This document shows positions 11,872 through 18,345 of a stretch of 31,984 nucleotides of DNA, one piece after another. The DNA is from a virus. Under the pieces are notes generated by a model. The model made no database searches, was not told the DNA's origin, and was given only the letters and a program-made list of their open reading frames with translations. Every line of letters starts with the position of its first letter. The first letter of the stretch is position 1. The DNA lies in IMG/VR virus record IMGVR_UViG_3300020391_000012, positions 1 to 31,984 of that record; one strand, 5' to 3'. Made by a program: the position numbers and the translations under genes.

Positions 11872-11891
11872 ATGTACACATTATGTACACA
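11872..11891 (+). repeat. Tandem TGTACACA element, copy 3 (between terS and terL)
   Basis: ATGTACACATTATGTACACA: two TGTACACA octamers with the same 11-base period as the copies at 4008 and 4228, followed by a run of A. It lies where pac or cos-like signals often lie, near the terminase genes. The shared geometry implies a common binding protein. Confidence 0.65.
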
Positions 11892-12012
11892 AAAAAAAGG
11901 TCAAATTTCCTACAGCAACACCCTATATACCCAAAGTTGCGGCGCAGAGTCTATATACGTAAATACAGATTGGAGAGTGTCTTACACTCATGCAGATAAC
12001 GATACCCTATAA
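11872..12012 (+). CDS. Possible 46-aa protein overlapping terL start
   Basis: ATG 11872 to TAA 12010-12012, overlapping terL by 23 bases in another frame. The peptide begins MYTLCTQKKGQISYSNTLYT and has no recognisable motif. Its first codons are formed by the TGTACACA element, so the frame may simply be a by-product of that site. It has an AAGGATG context upstream (11860-11866) that could serve as a ribosome-binding site. Confidence 0.3.
   Translation: MYTLCTQKKGQISYSNTLYTQSCGAESIYVNTDWRVSYTHADNDTL
11975..11989 (+). promoter_or_regulatory. Hairpin abutting the terL start codon
   Basis: GAGTGT (11975-11980), loop CTT, ACACTC (11984-11989): a perfect 6-bp stem ending on the base before ATG 11990. 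The only Shine-Dalgarno-like sequence (GGAG, 11972-11975) is at the base of the stem. Folding would bring it next to the start codon or hide it, so terL translation may be structure-controlled. Confidence 0.4.
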
Positions 12013-13273
12013 ACCTAGAAATCTTCAGGCTAAATTACATCAAAACCTGGAGCAGTATAGATGGGGCGTTATTGTATGCCATCGTAGGATGGGTAAAACA
12101 GTTATGGCTATCAATCATTTACTGAGGGCAGCTGTATTATGTCCTAAGAAGGCGCCTAGATATGCGTATTTAGCGCCTACATATAGGCAAGCGAAGGCTG
12201 TAGCCTGGGATTATTTAAAGCAGTTTGCTGGTGGTATACCAGGTATTAAGTTTCATGAGACTGAGTTGCGTTGTGATTTACCTAATGGTGGACGTATAAG
12301 CCTTCTCGGAGCAGAAAATCCTGATAGCCTTCGTGGAATTTACCTTGATGGATGTTTCATGGACGAGGTAGCGGATATGCCTGAGAAGGTATTTCCTGAA
12401 GTTATAAGACCAGCCTTGTCTGATCGTGAAGGTTTTTGTTATTTTGTAGGAACGCCCAAAGGTCAGAATGCATTTTTTGAAATGTATGAACAAGCGACTA
12501 ATAATAATGATTGGTACACGGCTGTTCATAAGGCTAGTGAGACAGCTATATTGAATGCCACTGAATTGCGTAGTGCTAAAGAAGCTATGACGAATGATCA
12601 GTATGCCCAGGAATATGAGTGTAGTTGGGTTGCCAATGTGCCAGGTGCCATTTTTGGTAAAGAGTTAGAAGCGGCTATGGAAGAGGGGCGCATATCGAGG
12701 GTTCCTCATGATCCAACCGTAAAGGTGGATACGTTTTGGGATTTGGGTGTAGGTGATAGTACGGCTATTTGGTTTATACAATCAGTTGGTCGAGCTGTTC
12801 ATTTTATAGATTGTTATGAGAATAGGGGTGAGGGATTGCCCCATTATGTAAGTGTTTTATCTAAGAAGAATTATTTATATGGAGATCATTTTGCACCGCA
12901 TGATATTGAAGTGCGTGAGCTGGGATCAGGTAAATCTAGAAGGGAGATAGCATGGGATTTAGGATTGAATTTCAGGGTTGTGCCGAAGCTGCCCCTGGAA
13001 GATGGATTACACGCAGCGCAGATGTTAATACCCAGGTGTTGGTTTGATGCTGAAAAGTGCAAGCAAGGCTTGGTGGCGCTCCGTCAGTATCACCGTGGTT
13101 ACAATGAAAGAGCGAGGTCTTTCCGCACTACGCCAGTTCATGATTGGTCTTCGCATTTCGCTGATGCGCTTCGCTATACGGCGGTCGGTATTAAAGAAAC
13201 GGTTAAGAATAGTAGACCGCCGCAAGTTCATGCCGAAATGGATTACAACCCTTTTCAACAAGTAGGAGTATGA
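11990..13273 (+). CDS. terL: Terminase large subunit (ATPase + nuclease), 427 aa
   Basis: DNA-packaging motor. The ATPase has Walker A HRRMGKT (residues 31-37), Walker B GIYLDGCFMDE with Asp125/Glu126, and the coupling motif VGTPKGQN (153-160). The nuclease domain starts near 248 with FWDLGVGDSTAIWF (Asp251, Asp255), has HFAPHDIE near 300-307, and ends HDWSSHFADALRY, the third acidic motif. This fits Terminase_6-type large subunits; length is typical. It docks on the portal encoded downstream. Confidence 0.95.
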   Translation: MQITIPYKPRNLQAKLHQNLEQYRWGVIVCHRRMGKTVMAINHLLRAAVLCPKKAPRYAYLAPTYRQAKAVAWDYLKQFAGGIPGIKFHETELRCDLPNGGRISLLGAENPDSLRGIYLDGCFMDEVADMPEKVFPEVIRPALSDREGFCYFVGTPKGQNAFFEMYEQATNNNDWYTAVHKASETAILNATELRSAKEAMTNDQYAQEYECSWVANVPGAIFGKELEAAMEEGRISRVPHDPTVKVDTFWDLGVGDSTAIWFIQSVGRAVHFIDCYENRGEGLPHYVSVLSKKNYLYGDHFAPHDIEVRELGSGKSRREIAWDLGLNFRVVPKLPLEDGLHAAQMLIPRCWFDAEKCKQGLVALRQYHRGYNERARSFRTTPVHDWSSHFADALRYTAVGIKETVKNSRPPQVHAEMDYNPFQQVGV

Positions 13274-13274
13274 T

Positions 13275-13505
13275 ATGGGATTTTTAAGACCTAAACCGCC
13301 GCCCCCACCACCACCGCCGCCGCCACCGCCACCGATTGAGCCTACAGTTACACCTCAAGGATCAAAAGAGCAGCAAAGGGTGAAGACTAAGCAAGCCAGG
13401 AAAAAGGGGCAGATGGCAGCCAGGGTAACTGGTGGTCAAGGTTTATTAGAAGAAGCGCCGACAGAAAAACCAAGTTTATTAGGTCAGAATAAAAGGAATT
13501 ATTAA
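13275..13505 (+). CDS. Small polyproline protein between terL and portal, 76 aa
   Basis: ATG 13275 follows terL by one base; TAA overlaps the portal ATG (TAATG). After MGFLRPK come 13 consecutive prolines (13296-13334), then a Lys/Gln-rich segment and RVTGGQGLLEEAPTEKPSLL with a final GQNKRNY. Small proteins with an N-terminal Met-Gly, Pro-rich stretch and a 'T-x-x-G-x-x...LLG' ending occur at this position in related podoviruses. Function is unknown, possibly virion-associated. The long Pro run should require elongation factor P. Confidence 0.8.
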   Translation: MGFLRPKPPPPPPPPPPPPPIEPTVTPQGSKEQQRVKTKQARKKGQMAARVTGGQGLLEEAPTEKPSLLGQNKRNY

Positions 13506-15163
13506 TGGCTGAAATTGATCAAAGAGCTGCCGTACTGATGAAAAGGTTTGGCAGCCTGAAGACATACAGAAGTAACTGGGAAAGTCACTGGCAAGAAATA
13601 GGTGATTTTGTTGCGCCTAATAAAGGTAACATCACTAAGAAAAGAACGCATGGTGATAAAAACACCGAGCGTATATTTGATGGTACTGCGCAGTTTGCAG
13701 CTGAACTTATGGCGTCAAGTATGCATGGAATGCTTACGAATTCAGGCACGCCCTGGTTTAGTCTTCGATATACTGACGATGAATTCGAAACTGATGATAC
13801 ATCGAAGGAATGGTTAGAGCGTGCAACAGATACAATGTATGTTGAGATCGGTAGATCAAATTTTCATGAAGCTATAAATGAATTATATTTTGACCTGGTT
13901 ACTTTTGGTACAGCCGTTATGTTTGTTGATACTGACAAGGAAGGCACATTAAGATTCTCAACCAGGCACATATCAGAATGTTATGTATCAGAAGATGAGT
14001 TTGGTAGAGTTGATACAGTATTTAGAGAATTCAAAATGCCAGCCAGGGCAGCTATAGCGCAGTTTGGTGAAGAGAATGTAACCCAAAGACTTTTGAAAAA
14101 ATCTCAAAGTGATCCCTATGATATGGTTGAGCTGCTTCATGTAGTGATGCCTAGATATGATAGAGATACAATAAAGATAGATGCTAAGAATAAACCAGTG
14201 GCGTCTATATATTTAGATCCTGGTGATAAAAAAATTATATCTGAAAGTGGTTTCGATGAATTCCCATACATGGTTCCAAGGTTTCGTAAAGCGTCTTACG
14301 AAAATGGGTATGGGAGATCACCAGCTATGACGGCATTGAGTGATATAAAAATGCTTAATGAAATGTCTAAGGCTGTTATTCAGGCGGCTCAATTGCAGAT
14401 CCACCCTCCGCTGCTAGTACCTGATGACGGTTTTATACTCCCAGTTCGTACCGTGCCTGGCGGTTTGAACTTTTACCGTTCAGGAACCAGGGATCGGATT
14501 GAGCCGTTGAATATTGGTGCTAATAATCCATTAGGTGAAAACCAGCTGGAGCAAAGACGAACTGCCATAAGAGCTGCATTTTATGTAGATCAATTAGTTA
14601 CTGGTAATAGACCAGGTATGACAGCTACAGAAGTGATTCAAAAATCTACTGAGAAAATGAGAATACTTGCACCGCTTACTGGAAGGCTGCAATCAGAATT
14701 ACTAAGACCTCTTATTGATAGAATATTTAATTTAATATCTAAGAAAAAAGGTTTTGAAGCAGCGCCTGAAACTATGGCTGGTAATGAAATAGATATTGAA
14801 TATGTATCACCACTAGCTAAAGCGCAGCGCCAGGGTGATGTTCAGGCATCACTTGAGCTGTTTCAGTTTCTTGCACCACTTATGCAAGTTGATCCTAATG
14901 TGGTTGATTTCTTGGATGTAGACGGTCTAGCCAAGCATATAATCAAAACTACTGGAGTACCAGCTAGTGTGGTTAGAGGGGCAGAAGAGGTGGCTGCTAT
15001 CCGTGAGCAGAAGCAGCAAATGCAAGCGCAAATGGCAGCTGATCAAAGAACGGCTATGCTTGCAAAAGCAGCTGGTGAAGGTGCGCCTGGTCTAAGAGCG
15101 GCTGACGATGTAAGTCCTGAAGCGCAAGAAGCAGTATTGAATTTGGTAGCTGGTGATGAATGA
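13505..15163 (+). CDS. Portal (head-tail connector) protein, 552 aa
   Basis: The N-terminus RFGSLKTYRSNWESHWQEIG followed by DFVAPNKG, and ASSMHGMLTNSGTPWFSLRY, are hallmark segments of podoviral head-to-tail connecting proteins (T7 gp8-type family). Later segments FRKASYENGYGRSPAMTALS and FYVDQLVTGNRPGMTATEVI correspond to the wing/stem and crown of portals. Length (552) is normal. It forms the dodecameric ring through which DNA enters and leaves. The start overlaps the previous stop. Confidence 0.95.
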   Translation: MAEIDQRAAVLMKRFGSLKTYRSNWESHWQEIGDFVAPNKGNITKKRTHGDKNTERIFDGTAQFAAELMASSMHGMLTNSGTPWFSLRYTDDEFETDDTSKEWLERATDTMYVEIGRSNFHEAINELYFDLVTFGTAVMFVDTDKEGTLRFSTRHISECYVSEDEFGRVDTVFREFKMPARAAIAQFGEENVTQRLLKKSQSDPYDMVELLHVVMPRYDRDTIKIDAKNKPVASIYLDPGDKKIISESGFDEFPYMVPRFRKASYENGYGRSPAMTALSDIKMLNEMSKAVIQAAQLQIHPPLLVPDDGFILPVRTVPGGLNFYRSGTRDRIEPLNIGANNPLGENQLEQRRTAIRAAFYVDQLVTGNRPGMTATEVIQKSTEKMRILAPLTGRLQSELLRPLIDRIFNLISKKKGFEAAPETMAGNEIDIEYVSPLAKAQRQGDVQASLELFQFLAPLMQVDPNVVDFLDVDGLAKHIIKTTGVPASVVRGAEEVAAIREQKQQMQAQMAADQRTAMLAKAAGEGAPGLRAADDVSPEAQEAVLNLVAGDE

Positions 15164-15386
15164 TCCAGGGCAACAAAAGATTTTATTTAAAGAATTGTTT
15201 GCATCCCCTGAAGGCAAGAAGGTTTTAGAAGATTTGGAAAAAAGATTTAGTTTCAAGTCTTCTACCTTTGTGCCGAATAGTGATGAGACAATATACCGTG
15301 AAGGTCAAAGATCAGTTGTGGTGTTTATACATAGTATGATTGATGATCAAAAACCAATAGAACAAGAAGGAGCTATAAATGTCTGA
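15156..15386 (+). CDS. Bbp19-like small head protein, 76 aa
   Basis: Start chosen at ATG 15156 (GTG 15153 precedes it), overlapping the portal end by eight bases. The sequence LFKELFASPEGKKVLEDLEK, then ETIYREGQRSVVVFIHSMI matches the 'F-x-S-P-x-G-x-x-V-L-x-D-L ... Y-x-E-G-x-R-x-V-V' pattern of Bbp19-like phage proteins, which are regularly encoded between portal and scaffold. Role unclear. Confidence 0.8.
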   Translation: MNDPGQQKILFKELFASPEGKKVLEDLEKRFSFKSSTFVPNSDETIYREGQRSVVVFIHSMIDDQKPIEQEGAINV

Positions 15387-16215
15387 AGAAGGTCAGGTAG
15401 CGGATGCCCCAGTAGATACTGGACAAGCAGCGTCTGAAACAACAGAGTTTAATTTTAGAGATCACATTGATGAAACAATAAGAGATGATCCAAGTCTATC
15501 TACATATAAAGATATTAATGGTATGGCTAAGTCTCTTATCAATGCACAAAAAATGGTAGGTGCAGATAAAGTTGCTATACCAGGCAAGTATACTACACCT
15601 GAAGAAATGGATAGTTTTTATTCAAAGATAGGTAGACCTGATGGCGTAGATGGTTATGAGCTGTCTGCCACGGATACAATAGGTGAGGAAGGTGTAACTT
15701 TTTTTAAGCAGCTTGCTCATAAAAATGGATTAACACAAACCCAGGCAGAAAATATCTTAACAGAATATGGTGGATATTTAGATACAATGGGTGAGAAAAC
15801 AGAAGATCAAATAGAAGAAATACGAGTTGGTCTTGAAAAAGATTTACAGAATGAATGGGGTGATCAATATCAAAAGAATATAGATCATAGTAATGACGTT
15901 GTAAGTTTTTTTGCTGGTGAGAATGATGAAGATATAACAGAAATGAAATTGGCAGATGGCACTAGGATTGGTGACAACCCAATGATCATTGAGATGTTTT
16001 CAAACATTGGTCAGTTTATTGCCGAAAAAATTGGTGAAGATAGTTTTTCAGGAAGAGATAATGTTCCTGGTATGGCTATGGAAGAAGTACAACAAGAATT
16101 GAATAGTATCATGGCACCTGGCACTCCGTATTGGGATAAACAACATCCTGATCATAATAGAGTTGTGCAGCGTGCTTTTCAGCTAAATAGCATGAAAACT
16201 GGTGATGCTGCGTAA
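15379..16215 (+). CDS. Capsid assembly scaffolding protein, 278 aa
   Basis: ATG 15379 overlaps the previous stop. The protein is acidic and largely helical: INGMAKSLINAQKMVGADKV, then IPGKYTTPEEMDSFYSKIGR and PDGVDGYEL, then TFFKQLAHKNGLTQTQAENI. This 'A-K-S-x-x-x-A-Q-x-x-x-G...IG-R-P...Y' pattern is characteristic of podoviral scaffolds. The C-terminus ends TPYWDKQHPDHNRVVQRAFQ, similar to the coat-binding tail. Its place directly before the major capsid gene supports this. Confidence 0.9.
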   Translation: MSEEGQVADAPVDTGQAASETTEFNFRDHIDETIRDDPSLSTYKDINGMAKSLINAQKMVGADKVAIPGKYTTPEEMDSFYSKIGRPDGVDGYELSATDTIGEEGVTFFKQLAHKNGLTQTQAENILTEYGGYLDTMGEKTEDQIEEIRVGLEKDLQNEWGDQYQKNIDHSNDVVSFFAGENDEDITEMKLADGTRIGDNPMIIEMFSNIGQFIAEKIGEDSFSGRDNVPGMAMEEVQQELNSIMAPGTPYWDKQHPDHNRVVQRAFQLNSMKTGDAA

Positions 16216-16368
16216 ATACCCAGTGATGGGTTAATCTATGGATAAGCTCTATGCCCCATAGCTCAAACCTTTGCGTAAGGTGGAGTAATTACCCTTAGTA
16301 ATAGATGGTCTGCGCAAGCAGATAGCCAATCGTAGAAACTTAAATCTTAATTTAAATGGAGAATGTAA
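16216..16368 (+). promoter_or_regulatory. Structured leader of the major capsid gene
   Basis: This 153-base gap holds no gene but three small perfect tetraloop hairpins: ACCCA-GTGA-TGGGT (16218-16231), ACCTT-GCGT-AAGGT (16268-16281) and TCTGC-GCAA-GCAGA (16309-16322). The first and third have GNRA loops. The capsid ribosome-binding site GGAGA follows at 16359-16363. No strong promoter is visible. The structures may stabilise or process the abundant capsid mRNA. Confidence 0.5.
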
Positions 16369-17232
16369 ATGTCTGCGAATCAGATAACTACCGCATTCGT
16401 GAATCAATTTTCATCGAATGTCCAGCTTCTCTCACAACAAATGGGATCACTTCTACGAAATACCGTAGATATTGAAACTGTTAACGGTGAGAAGGCTTTC
16501 TTCGACCAAGTTGGATCAACAGCAGCTGTAGAAAAAACTACAAGGAATGCTGATACACCTTTGGTTGAAACACCTCATGAAAGACGCATGGTCACAATGG
16601 CAGATTATGAGTATGCAACTTTAATCGATGATCAGGATAAAATCAGACTATTGATTGATCCTACATCAACTTATGCCAGGGCAGCTGCCGCTGCTATGGG
16701 CAGAAAGATGGATGACGTTATTATCGCTGCAATGTTTGGTGATGCTAAAACTGGGAAGGATGGCGCAAGCACAACATCATTTCCTTCAGCAAACCAAATT
16801 GCTTCAGGATCAGGCGGTTTGACAATCGCTAAATTAGTTGAAGCAAAACAGAAGCTCGATGAGAATTCTGTTGATCCATCAATCCAAAGATACATCGTAG
16901 TATCACCAAAGCAAATCAGTGATTTGTTAAATTCAACAACAGTAACTAGCGCCGATTTTAATACAGTGCGTGCGTTATCAACCGGAACGATAACATCGTT
17001 CGTTGGGTTTGAATTCATCGTTTCTAACAGATTACCAGTTGATGGTAGTTCTGATAGACGAGTATTTGCTTGGGCAACCGATGGAATGAAGGTGGCACTT
17101 GGCAAAGAACCTCAAGCGAGGATCGATGTTAGAGCTGATAAATCATACGCAACACAAGTCTATTACTGCATGACTATGGGAGCTACTCGCATGGAAGAAG
17201 AAAAAGTAATAGAAATCAAGTGTTCAGAGTAA
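16369..17232 (+). CDS. Major capsid protein, 287 aa
   Basis: ATG 16369 with GGAGA six bases upstream. The sequence includes TTAFVNQFSSNVQLLSQQMG, then ERRMVTMADYEYATLIDDQD, MGRKMDDVIIAAMFGDAKTG, and RVFAWATDGMKVALGKEPQA with CMTMGATRMEEEKVIEI. This is the layout of the HK97-fold 'phage capsid protein' family of short-tailed phages ('H/D-Y-x-x-x-L-I-D-D-x-D' spine region, A-domain end 'G-A-T-R-x-E-x-x-x-V'). It assembles the icosahedral head with the upstream scaffold. Codon use is less AT-biased than average here, as expected for a highly expressed gene. Confidence 0.92.
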   Translation: MSANQITTAFVNQFSSNVQLLSQQMGSLLRNTVDIETVNGEKAFFDQVGSTAAVEKTTRNADTPLVETPHERRMVTMADYEYATLIDDQDKIRLLIDPTSTYARAAAAAMGRKMDDVIIAAMFGDAKTGKDGASTTSFPSANQIASGSGGLTIAKLVEAKQKLDENSVDPSIQRYIVVSPKQISDLLNSTTVTSADFNTVRALSTGTITSFVGFEFIVSNRLPVDGSSDRRVFAWATDGMKVALGKEPQARIDVRADKSYATQVYYCMTMGATRMEEEKVIEIKCSE

Positions 17233-17243
17233 GGGAGAGATAA

Positions 17244-17705
17244 ATGGCTACAGTATATTCTACTCAAAGAACTAACGCTAGAGCAATTCCTTCCGTTAAG
17301 AACAAAGCCAACGAATTAGGTGGTAGAGTTCGTATTGCTCACGGCGTTTTTGAAGCATCATCACTTTCAATTGGTGATGTTATTGAAATGTTTATCCTTC
17401 CTGACGGCGCAAGAATCATTAGTGGTTCTCTTGCTCATGATGCATTAGGTACAAGCACAACTTTAGCAGTTGGTCACGGCGCATATGTAAATGCTGCTGG
17501 TACAACAGTTGCTTTAGATGCTGATGAATTTAAGGCAGCAGCTTCGTCTGCTTCAGCTGGTAAAGCTGATGTAGCAGCTACATTGGCATTAGGATCAGGT
17601 ATTGAGATTGATGCTAATCAGGATGGTTACCCAGTGACAGTTACATTAGCTGGTGCAGCTGCAACTGGTACTATCGAATTAACTATGCTTTATGCATTAG
17701 ATTAA
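17244..17705 (+). CDS. Capsid decoration / head-associated protein, 153 aa
   Basis: AGGGAGAG upstream of ATG 17244 gives a strong ribosome-binding site. The protein starts MATVYSTQRTNARAIPSVKN and is Ala/Gly/Thr/Val-rich (ALGTSTTLAVGHGAYVNAAG), suggesting a beta-rich virion protein. Proteins of this type follow the capsid gene in many podoviruses and are thought to decorate the head. An efficient terminator comes right after, so capsid and this gene form the end of one high-level transcript. Confidence 0.7.
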   Translation: MATVYSTQRTNARAIPSVKNKANELGGRVRIAHGVFEASSLSIGDVIEMFILPDGARIISGSLAHDALGTSTTLAVGHGAYVNAAGTTVALDADEFKAAASSASAGKADVAATLALGSGIEIDANQDGYPVTVTLAGAAATGTIELTMLYALD

Positions 17706-17713
17706 TTAATCCA

Positions 17714-17739
17714 GGGGCAGTTAAAGCTGCCCCTTTTTT
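17714..17739 (+). terminator. Rho-independent terminator after the capsid genes
   Basis: GGGGCAG (17714-17720), 6-base loop, CTGCCCC (17727-17733), then six T (17734-17739). The next gene starts 15 bases later without room for a promoter, so this must be partial, reducing rather than ending transcription. T7 has a partial terminator at the same place after its capsid gene. Confidence 0.92.
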
Positions 17740-17754
17740 ACCTAAAGGTTTATT

Positions 17755-18345
17755 ATGGCTAGTGTTGTTGATATATGTAATTCAGCTTTGAATTTAATTG
17801 GTGCATCTAATATTTTATCTTTAACAGAAGATAGTAAGGCTGCCAGGATTTGTAATCAAAGATATGCATCTATTCGAGATGCAACATTTAGATCTCATCC
17901 CTGGAATTGTTTACTTAGACGAGTGACACTGGCTCCTGATACTGAAACTCCTGACTTTGATTTTTCTAATCAATTTACCCTTCCAACAGATCCATTTTGT
18001 TTGCGTGTATTGCAGCTCCAGGATCAAGACCTGGTTTATAAGATAGAAGGACGAAAGGTATTAGCCAATACAACAGAAGTAAAAATGTTATATGTGGCAA
18101 GAGTTGAAGATCCAAACGAATATGATCAATTATTAATAGAAGCTATATCAGCTAAACTTGCAGCAGATATTTGTTATGCCCTGGTCAATAGTGCCAATCT
18201 TATGGTGCAGTTAAATACAATGTATAAAGCTAAACTAGTTGAAGCTAGGTTTGTTGATGCCAATGAAGGTACACCAGCAACAATGAATAATGAATCTAGT
18301 CTTACAGTTGCAGAAAGTAATATCTTCCTTGCTTCGAGGTTGTAA
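17755..18345 (+). CDS. Tail tubular protein A / adaptor (T7 gp11-like), 196 aa
   Basis: The N-terminal VVDICNSALNLIGASNILSL, then ARICNQRYASIRDATFRSHP and WNCLLRRVTLA are the hallmark of gp11-type tail adaptors ('N-x-A-L-x-x-I-G...R-d-x-x-L-R-x-H-P-W-N'). The central part contains QFTLPTDPFCLRVLQL and MLYVARVEDPNEYDQLLIEA. Length agrees with T7 gp11 (196 aa). It forms the ring connecting portal and nozzle. The stop overlaps the following ATG (TAATG). Confidence 0.92.
   Translation: MASVVDICNSALNLIGASNILSLTEDSKAARICNQRYASIRDATFRSHPWNCLLRRVTLAPDTETPDFDFSNQFTLPTDPFCLRVLQLQDQDLVYKIEGRKVLANTTEVKMLYVARVEDPNEYDQLLIEAISAKLAADICYALVNSANLMVQLNTMYKAKLVEARFVDANEGTPATMNNESSLTVAESNIFLASRL

Noticed and set aside
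13025-13265. Overlapping frames on both strands at the 3' end of terL
   Set aside because: Arg/Ser-rich shadow translations; the TerL nuclease motif continues through the region on the plus strand.
16671-17105. 144-codon minus-strand frame opposite the capsid gene
   Set aside because: It is a shadow of the well-supported major capsid gene, with no start signal or family likeness.
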